From: Candidatus Cloacimonadota bacterium
Lineage (GTDB): Bacteria; Cloacimonadota; Cloacimonadia; Cloacimonadales; Cloacimonadaceae
DNA length: 49,451 bases
Direction: 5' to 3'
Assembly (NCBI GenBank): GCA_012522935.1
Contig: JAAYJN010000020.1
Span: 1 to 49,451 of the forward strand
The notes below the pieces were generated by a model. The model saw only the letters and a list, made by a program, of their open reading frames with translations. It did no database searches and had not been told where the DNA came from. This document shows, one piece after another, positions 33,265 to 42,200 of this stretch; the first letter of the stretch is position 1, and each line of letters begins with the position of its first letter. The position numbers and the translations under genes are program-made.

Positions 33265-35927
33265 TGTCCACCCCCATCCCCACCTCCGCCGGCACCATCT
33301 GCAGGGCAAGCTCCCACACTTTGCCCAATGGTCTCAAATATATTCTTCATTACGACCCCTCCGAGCCCATAGTGTGTCTGCAAGCCGTCATCAAAAGCGG
33401 CAGCGCCAACGAGCGCACACCAGAGGCAGGCTTTTCTCACTTTATAGAACACCTCGCCTTCAAAAGCAGCAAGCACTATGGCTTCAATCAAATCGCCAGC
33501 GTAATTACTGATCTGGGTGGCTCCCTCAACGCTTATACGGATTTTGATAGCACCTGCTATTATCTTCTCCTACCCTCCGAACACCTGCAAGTGGGATTAA
33601 AGGTATTAACTGAGCTGGTGATGAATGCACGCTTTTCTGCAGATGACGTAAAAACAGAAAAAGAAATCATCCAAAGCGAAATAGAGCAATATCGCGATGA
33701 TCCGGAAACAGACTTTTTGGAATATATCCAAATGCGCTTTTTTAGACGCAGCCCCCTGCGCAAACCAATAGCCGGAACTGTTCAGGATATACAGGCTGTC
33801 ACCTACACCCAGCTCAAATCCTTTTATAAAAGGCGCTATCACCCTGCAGCCTGTTTCTTTGTAGCAAGTGGCAATGCCCAGCCCAAGTTGCTACACTCCA
33901 CCCTGGCAGAGCTAACCCAAAGGTGGAAGATCCCGCAACGTGCCTACAGGGGAACAAATTCAGCCTGGATAGAACCGGAAATAGGCAGAACTGGTCTGCA
34001 CTGGCAAAAGGCACCCCAAAACCTCTTTGCCCTTGTCTTGCCAGAGCTCAGTGAATTGCACCCTCAGTCTGATGCCCTTCTGGCGGCAATCCGTTATCTG
34101 GCAATTGGCAGAGCTTCCAAGCTGCACAAAATATTGGTGGAAGAAAAAAAGCTTTGTTCTGCCCTCAGGGTCAATTCCCTTTGTGGAGTGATGAGCGGTG
34201 CCTCGGCAATCGTCTTTATCACCTCACGCACCAAATCAATTCCCGCCATAGCCAAGATTATCCGTCAGGAACTCAGCAAATTGTGGCATAGCCCCATCTC
34301 TGAAGCGGAATGTGAGCTTATCCGCAGGGATATCATCCACTCCTGGATTTATGGCTTTGAAGCTCGGGAAAATATAGCCAACCTCCTGGTGGCAGAAGAG
34401 CTTTTGGGAGATTACAACACTCTTTACGATTATGATAAGAGGATCAACCCGCTCACTGCCAAGCTGATCCATACTGCCGTCAGGGATTATTGGAAACCAG
34501 AAAACCTGGCTTTGTTTTTCAGAGGGCCCTCTCCCCTATCGTTACCAAAGGAATTGATCCCCGGCAAAAACAAAGATTATATATTGGAACCCAAATCTTT
34601 ACGCCTCTCAAACGCCATTGCCATCACCGAGGCAAAACCGGATTGCTCCAATATTGATGGCATCCCCACACCCCAATCCAAGCTAATCCAGCTGGACGAA
34701 CGTCACTATCAGGGACGGCTGGATAATGGAATTAGTTTTATCTACAAATGCCTGTCTCCAAACCCCATTACCGGCGTTGCCCTTTCCTCCCCCATATCAC
34801 AGCTGTGGGAAAACACAGAGCAGCGTGGCAGCAACTTCTTTCTCTCCACCTCCCTGCTTTACCAAAGCGCCAAAATGTCTCATCAGGAAATAATGGACCT
34901 CTCTCGCAGGCTGGGGATGAATATCCGTGTAAACCACAATCTGGATACCACCACCTACAGAGGCAAATGCTTTGCAGCGGATACCCAACAGGCTTTGGGG
35001 CTGCTGGCAGAGCTGCTCTCTCAGATCCATTTGGATAAAGACTATTTCTCCACCCTCAAGGCTGCCGCCAGCGATGCCATCAGACGCGAACAGGACAATC
35101 CTCCTGGTTGGGGATATCTGATGTGGCTCAGGATGGCTTTTGGCATAGACAGCCCCATCCAGCGCTCCACTGGCACCCTCACCAGCATCCGGGAATTGGG
35201 CATTGGCGATCTGTGGGATTGGTATGATGCCCACTATCACCCCGCCAATTACCATCTTTCCATCTGCTCAGCGCTGGACCCAGAATATGCATGGGATTTG
35301 GCAAACCGCTGCCTGGGTGAAATATATCCCAAAGACAATCCCATCCAGCCCCAGGAGCGTGAAATAAAACCCAGAGGTCCCCGCTCCAAATCCACCACTG
35401 GAGATAATGGCCAGTGTGTTATACACATGGGAGCACCTGCCACCTCGTCTTTGGATAGAATCTCCACCACCGCCAGCCATCTTTTGGCTCAGATCATCGG
35501 TGGCGAGATAAACTCCCGCTTTTTTGATATTATCCGCGAGAAATATGGCATCGCCTATCAGGTGAGCATGGAGGTGCTCACCCTACGCCAATTGGGCTAT
35601 TGGACTGCCTATGCCTTCTGTAATCACGATGATAAGGATACCTGTTTCGACCTTATGCAAGAGATCATCCAGGATGTGGCACACAGGGGCGTCACCCCTC
35701 AGGAATTGCAAAAAGCAAAGAACTATATGAAAGGAATGCAACGCTTTGATTGTGAAAGCGTTAGCTATCAAGCGGCAGCCCTTGCCAGCCTTTCTGCTTT
35801 GGAATATCCCATCAGTCATCTTTTGGAAAGAGACCAGCGCATAGATTTCATAGATTTGGATACTATCAACGCAGTGGCCGCCAAATGGCTGGGCAATCCC
35901 GCATATTGGGTGCATATACAGCAATGA
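33264..35927 (+). CDS. M16 family zinc metallopeptidase (two-domain, pitrilysin-like)
   Basis: This 887-residue protein contains two M16-type halves, as in pitrilysin and PqqL/insulysin-like enzymes. The active half carries the inverted zinc motif HxxEH (HFIEHLAF, about residues 60-64) with the third ligand glutamate in EKEIIQSEIEQYRDDPE about 80 residues later. The second half (from about 480) lacks the motif and would shape the substrate chamber. I see no signal peptide, so a cytoplasmic peptidase that clears small peptides is likely; some relatives are periplasmic. The ATG at 33264 overlaps the folE2 stop; a TTG one codon earlier is less likely. Its stop overlaps the next gene by four bases. 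Confidence 0.9.
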   Translation: MSTPIPTSAGTICRASSHTLPNGLKYILHYDPSEPIVCLQAVIKSGSANERTPEAGFSHFIEHLAFKSSKHYGFNQIASVITDLGGSLNAYTDFDSTCYYLLLPSEHLQVGLKVLTELVMNARFSADDVKTEKEIIQSEIEQYRDDPETDFLEYIQMRFFRRSPLRKPIAGTVQDIQAVTYTQLKSFYKRRYHPAACFFVASGNAQPKLLHSTLAELTQRWKIPQRAYRGTNSAWIEPEIGRTGLHWQKAPQNLFALVLPELSELHPQSDALLAAIRYLAIGRASKLHKILVEEKKLCSALRVNSLCGVMSGASAIVFITSRTKSIPAIAKIIRQELSKLWHSPISEAECELIRRDIIHSWIYGFEARENIANLLVAEELLGDYNTLYDYDKRINPLTAKLIHTAVRDYWKPENLALFFRGPSPLSLPKELIPGKNKDYILEPKSLRLSNAIAITEAKPDCSNIDGIPTPQSKLIQLDERHYQGRLDNGISFIYKCLSPNPITGVALSSPISQLWENTEQRGSNFFLSTSLLYQSAKMSHQEIMDLSRRLGMNIRVNHNLDTTTYRGKCFAADTQQALGLLAELLSQIHLDKDYFSTLKAAASDAIRREQDNPPGWGYLMWLRMAFGIDSPIQRSTGTLTSIRELGIGDLWDWYDAHYHPANYHLSICSALDPEYAWDLANRCLGEIYPKDNPIQPQEREIKPRGPRSKSTTGDNGQCVIHMGAPATSSLDRISTTASHLLAQIIGGEINSRFFDIIREKYGIAYQVSMEVLTLRQLGYWTAYAFCNHDDKDTCFDLMQEIIQDVAHRGVTPQELQKAKNYMKGMQRFDCESVSYQAAALASLSALEYPISHLLERDQRIDFIDLDTINAVAAKWLGNPAYWVHIQQ

Positions 35928-36694
35928 AAACACTCGGCATCGATATCGGCTCCCGCAATACCAAAACCCTCATCTTTGATGTGGAACACCAGCAGATCGC
36001 ACACTACGCTTGGCAAACCACGGATATCAATCCCCTCAGCTCCGTGGAAGCTTTATTACAGCAAGCAGAGCTGGCAACAGGGATAAAGATGCAGCAAATC
36101 TCTGCCACCGCAGTAACAGGGTATGGCAGGAAGCTTTACAAAAAAGCCGATCGTATTCTCTCTGAAATCAGCTGCCATGCCGCGGGCTCTCTATTTTACT
36201 ATCCCACTGCCCATACTGTTATCGATATTGGCGGTCAGGATAGCAAGATAATCTGCCTCTCTGATGAAGGCAAGGTGCTGGATTTTGTGATGAACGATAA
36301 ATGTGCGGCAGGCACGGGACGCTTTTTGGAGATGACCGCCATCAGGCTGGGCGTGGATGTATCCCAGCTCTCGGATATGGCAAAGGAGGCGGATAAAGAG
36401 CTCACCCTCAATTCCACCTGTGTGGTCTTTGCCGAGTCTGAAATCATCGGCATGATGGCTGATAATCAAAGTGCTGCCAATATCGTCCGCTCCGTGCATC
36501 GATCCATTGCCAAACGCATCTTTTCTCAGATGAGTGCCTTAAATCATCACCCACCCTATGTATTCACCGGTGGGGTGGCACAAAACCCCGATCTAACCTG
36601 GTGTTTGGAGGCTGAACTAAATAGCGGTCTGCTGTTGCCTCCCGAACCCGAAATCACCGGCGCATTGGGCGCTGCAATCTTGGCAAACAAATGA
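35924..36694 (+). CDS. BadF/BadG/BcrA/BcrD-type ATPase, 2-hydroxyacyl-CoA dehydratase activator-like
   Basis: This 256-residue ASKHA-fold ATPase resembles HgdC, the homodimeric activator (archerase) that uses ATP to push an electron into 2-hydroxyacyl-CoA dehydratases or aromatic-ring reductases. Motifs are GIDIGSRNTKTLI (phosphate 1), IDIGGQDSK (phosphate 2), and the two cysteines that bridge a 4Fe-4S cluster between subunits, in NDKCAAGTGRFLEM and STCVVFAESE. The length equals the HgdC norm. The ATG at 35924 overlaps the M16 stop; a longer reading inside the M16 gene is rejected. No dehydratase subunits are nearby, so its client is encoded elsewhere or it is an orphan with a different client. 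Confidence 0.9.
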   Translation: MKTLGIDIGSRNTKTLIFDVEHQQIAHYAWQTTDINPLSSVEALLQQAELATGIKMQQISATAVTGYGRKLYKKADRILSEISCHAAGSLFYYPTAHTVIDIGGQDSKIICLSDEGKVLDFVMNDKCAAGTGRFLEMTAIRLGVDVSQLSDMAKEADKELTLNSTCVVFAESEIIGMMADNQSAANIVRSVHRSIAKRIFSQMSALNHHPPYVFTGGVAQNPDLTWCLEAELNSGLLLPPEPEITGALGAAILANK

Positions 36695-37458
36695 TTTTGA
36701 CAGACTATCATATTCATACACAATACAGTTGGGATAGCAAACTTGAGATAGATGATGTAATAGCAAAGGCTATCTCCCTCAATAATGATATTATCGCGAT
36801 TACAGAACACTTGGACCTCCTGCCTTGGGAGGTAAACGCACATGGTATATTTTCCCTCAGGCAATACTCTGCTCATATTGACGATCTTAAAGCACAACAC
36901 CCCCGGCTAAGGATCATCAAGGGAGTGGAAATAGGAGACTATCATCTCACCAAAGATTATGCCTTGGCTATGTTGGAAGATTATCCAATGGAAATGATTT
37001 TGGGTGCAGTCCACTTTCTGTCAGACCGCACCAATATCGCCTCTCCACGCCTGAAGCCAATTTCCAAAGAACAGATCATTGATTATTACAAGCTGCATTT
37101 ACAACTGGTATCCACCTGTGAGATGGACATCCTGGCTCATTTGGGTGTGTATAAACGTCATTACCAGCAGCCGCCTGATGAGAGCTTTGCCATGCCCATC
37201 ATCAAAGATATCTTGCAGGTTATCATCCAGAAGGGCATTGCCTTGGAAATCAACTTTTCCCCGTTTCGTAAAGCCTATGCCTGCAGCATTCCGGAAAACT
37301 GGATGATTGATCTGTACCGTGATCTGGGCGGGAATCTCTTTAGCATTGGCGGGGATTGCCATCATATAGACCACTTTCACGATTTTAGACATCTCTTGCC
37401 AGAGTGGATAAACGATCTGGAATTGACCACCAACAATCTCCTCCTGCTCCCCGACTAA
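36691..37458 (+). CDS. PHP-domain phosphatase, histidinol-phosphatase-like
   Basis: This 255-residue protein has the PHP (polymerase and histidinol phosphatase) metal-binding pattern: DYHIHTQYSWD at the N-terminus, ITEHLD near residue 37, GVEIGDY near 78, LGAVHF, ILAHLGVYKR, and GGDCHHIDH at the C-terminal end. These histidines, glutamates and aspartates would bind three metals. Histidinol phosphatase HisK (K/J type) is the closest named family, but no other histidine-synthesis gene is here, so the substrate is open. It overlaps the activator gene by four bases and is the last gene of the long plus-strand operon. Confidence 0.86.
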   Translation: MILTDYHIHTQYSWDSKLEIDDVIAKAISLNNDIIAITEHLDLLPWEVNAHGIFSLRQYSAHIDDLKAQHPRLRIIKGVEIGDYHLTKDYALAMLEDYPMEMILGAVHFLSDRTNIASPRLKPISKEQIIDYYKLHLQLVSTCEMDILAHLGVYKRHYQQPPDESFAMPIIKDILQVIIQKGIALEINFSPFRKAYACSIPENWMIDLYRDLGGNLFSIGGDCHHIDHFHDFRHLLPEWINDLELTTNNLLLLPD

Positions 37459-37486
37459 TTCCCTCTTTCTTTCCCACTGCTTCCTC

Positions 37487-37553
37487 ATTAGCCACCCTTG
37501 TACCACCCTTGTCTCTCCCTTGTCGAGACAAGGGAGAGACAAGGGTGGCTTAT
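37487..37553 (+). repeat. 67-bp palindromic intergenic repeat, copy 3
   Basis: Same element and orientation as copies 1 and 2. It differs from them at a few positions, and the core GACAAGGGAGAGA makes the inner stem better paired than in copies 1 and 2. The right end is GGCTTAT. It lies between the convergent PHP phosphatase and peroxiredoxin genes. Confidence 0.9.
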
Positions 37554-37622
37554 GGGCAAGCTATAGGGAAGCAGATATCTTTTTCCTCTATTTTCTCCCA
37601 AAATTCATAGATTTTTTTACAA

Positions 37623-37660
37623 ATAAAAAACGGTGCCGAATTGTTTGAATCCGGCACCGT
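37623..37660 (-). terminator. Rho-independent terminator after the peroxiredoxin gene
   Basis: ACGGTGCCG (37630-37638) and CGGCACCGT (37652-37660) are perfect 9-base complements around a 13-base loop. Read on the minus strand the stem is followed by TTTTTTATTT, so it ends the peroxiredoxin transcript. In the plus direction the T-run is poor. Confidence 0.88.
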
Positions 37661-37684
37661 GCTCTATTTCACGAAGGAGTAGGC

Positions 37685-38350
37685 TTAGATTTTTCTGTGG
37701 CAGAACCACCAGTCATAGCATTCCATCTCGCCAGCTTTGGCTTTTGCTTTGCGTTCGTTGGCAGTATCAACATCAGTGGCAGGAGGAATAATCACATTGG
37801 ATCCCACCAGATCGTTGTTTGGCCAATCTGCGGGCATGGCGCATTTGTTGTTGTCAGAGAATTGCATTGCTTCCACAGCGCGCAGGATTTCTTTCATATT
37901 ACGTCCCAATTCCTGAGGATAGTAGAAGATAATCCTGATAGTACCTTTATCATCCACGATGAAGACGGCGCGCACGGTGTTTGTGCCTTTGCCGGGATGC
38001 ACGATGCCAAGCTTGGTTGCCACGGCGCCAGTATCAGCAATAATGGGGAATTGTATTTCCACTCCGATGTTTTCCTGAATCCACTCTTCCCATTTGATGT
38101 GGGAAAATACCTGGTCAACACTCATTCCAATGAGCTCGGTATTCAGTTTCTTAAATTCGGGATACAGCTTTTGAAAAGCTACAAATTCAGTGGTGCATAC
38201 AGGGGTAAAATCTGCTGGATGGCTAAATAATACAAACCATTTGCCTGCCATATCGTTAGGCAGAGTCATCATGCCACGTGTTGTCTGAACCTTCATTTCG
38301 GGAAACTTGTCACCCAAAAGAGGCATTCCTTGTTTTTCCTTGTTTTCCAT
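37685..38350 (-). CDS. Peroxiredoxin, archaeal-type Prx6 family
   Basis: This cytoplasmic 221-residue thiol peroxidase reduces hydrogen peroxide and organic peroxides. The peroxidatic cysteine is C52 in [10 protein letters not shown]. Two C-terminal cysteines, C211 and C217 ([11 protein letters not shown]), match the spacing of archaeal Prx6-like enzymes such as the Aeropyrum pernix one, in which a C-terminal cysteine resolves the sulfenic acid. AGGAG nine bases upstream supports 38350 as the start; an upstream in-frame ATG adds 18 residues that do not fit the family. It is monocistronic, with a terminator after it at 37623. A peroxide scavenger suits an anaerobe exposed to traces of oxygen. 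Confidence 0.95.
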   Translation of the reverse strand: MENKEKQGMPLLGDKFPEMKVQTTRGMMTLPNDMAGKWFVLFSHPADFTPVCTTEFVAFQKLYPEFKKLNTELIGMSVDQVFSHIKWEEWIQENIGVEIQFPIIADTGAVATKLGIVHPGKGTNTVRAVFIVDDKGTIRIIFYYPQELGRNMKEILRAVEAMQFSDNNKCAMPADWPNNDLVGSNVIIPPATDVDTANERKAKAKAGEMECYDWWFCHRKI

Positions 38351-38378
38351 TTGGTTTCTCCTATGTTTATTAGTTTTT

Positions 38379-38384
38379 ATTATA
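38379..38384 (-). promoter_or_regulatory. Possible -10 element of the peroxiredoxin promoter
   Basis: On the minus strand this reads TATAAT, a perfect -10 hexamer, 28 bases before the start codon in an A/T-rich stretch. No good -35 hexamer stands at the right distance. Confidence 0.35.
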
Positions 38385-38469
38385 ATATACGTCAATATAA
38401 TCAAAAACCAAATGGAAATTTTATTTGGATTGGGTTAATAGGTACTATGTGCCCAATTCCCTGCAAAGC

Positions 38470-38501
38470 AAAAGGCGCAAGAGCATGCTCTTACGCCTTT
38501 T
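38470..38501 (-). terminator. Terminator after the giant C25-type gene
   Basis: AAAAGGCG (38470-38477) and CGCCTTTT (38494-38501) pair, and inside them AAGAGC pairs with GCTCTT across one A-C mismatch, giving a nearly perfect 15-base hairpin with a two-base loop. On the minus strand it is followed by TTTTGCTTT. It lies 20 bases past the final stop of the sorting-domain fragment. Confidence 0.8.
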
Positions 38502-38521
38502 ATTATTTGTGTTTGATTGGT

Positions 38522-39220
38522 TTATTTCATCAATAACATTTTGTTTGTCTTTCTGTATCCGCCCGTATCCAGCTTGTAATAATAGATACCGGAGGCTACT
38601 GGACGGTTGCTTTCATCGCGTCCGTTCCATACTATTTTATGGTTTCCACTGGCAAGCGGGGCATTGTGGAGCCTGCGCACCAATTGTCCTTTGATGTTAT
38701 AAATGCTTAGTTTTACGTTGCCGGCTTTGGCAAGGTCAAAGCTGATGGTGGTGCTGGGGTTGAAGGGGTTGGGGTAGTTGTTATTCAACTTTGTGACCAT
38801 TGCAGGGCTGTTTACATCATCTGTGCTGGTTTCGTAGGGGAAGGTAAAGGAGACCATATTACTGGGCTGCCCTTCGGTATGCAGATATTTGGCAACCACA
38901 TAATATTGATACTCACCTTCCAGACTGATCATGTCTGTATAATCCATGGAGGTGGTTTCCTGCACCATTTCAAAGGGTCCTGTATTGAATCTTTTATATA
39001 CCCTGTATGAAGCGATGTCCAACACGGGGTCTATTGGAAGCTCCCACGTCAAGCCCACCAAGCCAATATCATTATCCACGGTAAAGTGGATATCATGGGG
39101 TCTGGGCAGATTGATCAATGTGTATTCCGTATAATAATTGGGAGTGGCTGGCATGATATTGATGCCATGGATTGAGGATGGCTGATGGTGGGGCAAAGAT
39201 GCCGTTACAGAGTATGTTCC
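38522..39220 (-). pseudogene. Severed C-terminal part of the C25-type surface protein, with type IX sorting domain
   Basis: This fragment continues the frame of the large gene at 39221-43984 directly after its TAA. The eight codons after the stop read GTYSVTAS, the natural end of the carboxypeptidase-regulatory-like domain that begins just before the stop. They are followed by a fibronectin type III-like domain (ITFTVDNDIGLVGLTWELP-like region) and a type A sorting domain with NYPNPFNPSTTISFDL, IYNIKGQLV and SGIYYYKL. A TTG at 39196 is the only nearby possible restart, with no convincing ribosome site and no signal peptide, so independent translation would not yield an exported protein. I treat it as the detached end of a broken gene unless the stop is read through or is a sequence error. 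Confidence 0.8.
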
Positions 39221-42200
39221 TTAGGGCAGGAAGAGCTTGAAGGCTCCATCTTCGTCGGGATTGGTGGCGTAGGAATTGTTTGCCTGTACCACAGCTTCCT
39301 GTACGGGGAAATCAGAGATGGGCACCACGCTGCCATGCACATATCCCACCTTCTGGGCTACGTTGGTGATCTCAAAGTTGTCGATAAACCAACCAATATT
39401 GTTTACGGAGCCGTCGCTGCCCAAACAGAATTTGAACATCACGCGATGGTTTGCCCAGGCGCTGAGATTGAATTTTGCTTCTATCCAGTTGTTGGTGGTG
39501 CCGGAGTAACCGGGTTGGTAAGTTAAGCCAGCCAAAGAATTGGAGGGGTAACCTCCCACGGGTTGAATTACACTCCAGGTTTCCCCACCATTGACAGACA
39601 TACTTACGTTGCCGCCGTCATAATTAGTCTCAAAGCCATAGCGATGTCTGAAGCTCATCTGAGACCCTGTTTCCAATGAATACTCAGGCGTGTAAAGGTT
39701 GTAGGTAACCAAATCTGGATAGTTTCCGGTGAGGTTGCTTGCCCAGAGTTTCATGCCGGAGAATGGGGTCACTTGAGTGGGTGTTCCCCACGCCCATCCT
39801 GTTTCTGATACAAAGCCGCCGTTTTCTGTTTCAAAATCGCTGAAGATATTGTTCATATTGAAGGGTACGGCGATTGTGGCACTGGCGGGCATTCCGTTTT
39901 CAGCGGAAACATTGAATTGGAAGGATTTGTAATGGTTTTCCGTATTGGTGCCAATGTAATTGATATTAAAGCCAAACTGCATCACATCATCTGGATTAAT
40001 GGTGTCTTTGAAGATAATGGGATCGGCTATGACGATATCAGGATCACCGCAACTGAGGGTTGCCATGATATTTTGGGCAGCCACCTCTGCATGGTTGCGT
40101 ACGTTTAAGACCAGGTTGATGGATTCGCCGGGATCAATTACGCCATCATAGTTTTCATCAGAATCGTCTATCAAAAAGCCCAAGTATTCCAGGTTTGAGG
40201 CATTTACTTTGAGGCTGAAGCTTCTTTCCCAGACGTCTTCATCAGAGATGATTTCCAGACCGAAATTGATCACGGTCTCATCAGGGCAATTGGGGGCGAT
40301 TGTGAAGACAAAGGGGGTGCGGTTGACGCCGTTGTTATCCCCTTCTATGGGGAAGTAAACGGATTCGTTGTTGATCATCGTCACATAAGTGCTGTTTGTG
40401 GAGATGGTGGCAACTGGTTCCAGGGCGGTCATATTGCCGATGTTGTTGATCAGGATTCCCAGTTCCACGGTCTCTCCGGGTTCACAAACGCCGTTGCCGT
40501 TGGGATCGTTCACATAGGTCTCCCCCACCACCAAGTGAGCTTCCTCATAGTGGATGGGGATATTTGTGATATAAAGGGCTCTGCTGTTTCCCAAAGGCGA
40601 GGCTGCTGTGGGATATACGTTTGCATAGGAGTATTCCAAGCCAACGGTGCCGGTGTGGTCTTTGATGCCGATGGTGGCATATCTGCCATGCTTTGTGCCA
40701 GCTGAAGTGGCATCCACATTATTGAAGGTGTGATATTGGATTTTGATGGGACCATCGCCCAAGGAGCCGGCATGGATGGCAGGATCGTAAAGGATCACCT
40801 GGAAGGTTTCTGGAGAAGAGCCATTGGAGCCATTTCTCATATTGTACCATTCGATCACAAAGGCGTGGTTGCCACGGTCGAACCAAGTATAAATCCCGCT
40901 GCCGGAATGGGTGGCAAGATCATCCCAGAAGGGTGCTATCATGGGGCTGGGACCCATGGGGCCAGGCAGCCTGTAGTTTCTAAACTCTCCATTTTCAGAT
41001 TCACCCATGGCAATGAAGCCGTTGGAGCAGACGGTGATTTGATTGTAGATAAGCCCATAAAACTGGAAGGGGAAAGGCAGATCCACTATCGCTGTGGATG
41101 TGGCGCCCACCTGGTCTCCCTCATCATTGCTGGCATAGCCGTCAGAGATGGCAAGTGCAGTGCCTGATCCTCCCTCTGCAGGGGCAATTCCCACCCAGTT
41201 GTAGGTGGGGCATTCCGGGTAGCCGTAATCCTGATCATCATAGATCACATAGCCGTAGCTGCAGGGACCCAGAGGATCATTCACGGTTACATGCCCTATC
41301 GTGAAGGTAAAATCCACCCATTGCTCAAAACCATCATCGTTGTATAGCTTTATCTGCATGGGGATGGTCATGCCGGGTAAGGATTGGGGACGGGCATACA
41401 GCACAAAGTTTGCATTCTGTGGCAATACCTGGATGTTTTGCAGCATATCTCCATAATAGACGGTGTGTTCCATTACGGAAACAAGATCGTTCATGGTGTA
41501 AAGGCGGGCATAGACGTCCGTTACGCCTACCGCACCGATGTTGCTGAGAGTAACTATCAAGCCGGCTGATTCACCGGGATTGAGGGCGTTATTGTTGCCG
41601 GCATTTTCCAAGATGTAGCTGTGATAGCGAATCTTGGCGTTTGCCACGGGAAAGTATTCTGAGATATCGTAGGAGTTTCCTCCGGTATCGGTGAGCAGCA
41701 AGTTGAATCTAAGCATATATTCATGAGGAGTATCAGGATGTACATAGATGACGGCAGGAGTGGGATTGAAGCCAACTTCGCCGGCAAAGATGGGATTGTA
41801 GCTCACCAAGGAATCAATGATGGTCACATAAGGGCTGGTGCTGGTGAGATGGCCGGTGATGCCAGCCAAGGTGCCGTCTGTGGTGTTTTTAAGGCTAAAC
41901 AACAGCTCCAAAGTTTCTCCCCCATTGGCAACTCCGTCTGCATTACCTTGGGATTGACCAGTATTATCATCAACGATAATGATATTATCTGCAATCAGTG
42001 TGCCGGATGTATCAACGTTGATGGTGGTTTGCAGTGGTTTGTAGTTATGCATGGAAACCGTGAGCACGCAGTCTCCTGCGCCCATGGAAGAGGGAAGCTG
42101 GAGGATGAGACTACCCTCGCTATCTGTATATCCTCTACTGAGGATGCTGCTTCCTTGGGAAAGGGTGACGCTGGCGCCCTCTAAATATGCCATGTCTTCA

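Noticed and set aside
39194-39196. TTG restart for the C-terminal C25 fragment
   Set aside because: No clear ribosome site, no signal peptide, and the frame and domain continue directly from the gene upstream of the stop.
39221-39223. Selenocysteine or other recoding at the in-frame stop
   Set aside because: The codon is TAA; selenocysteine and most known recoding use TGA or TAG. Readthrough cannot be excluded but has no positive evidence.
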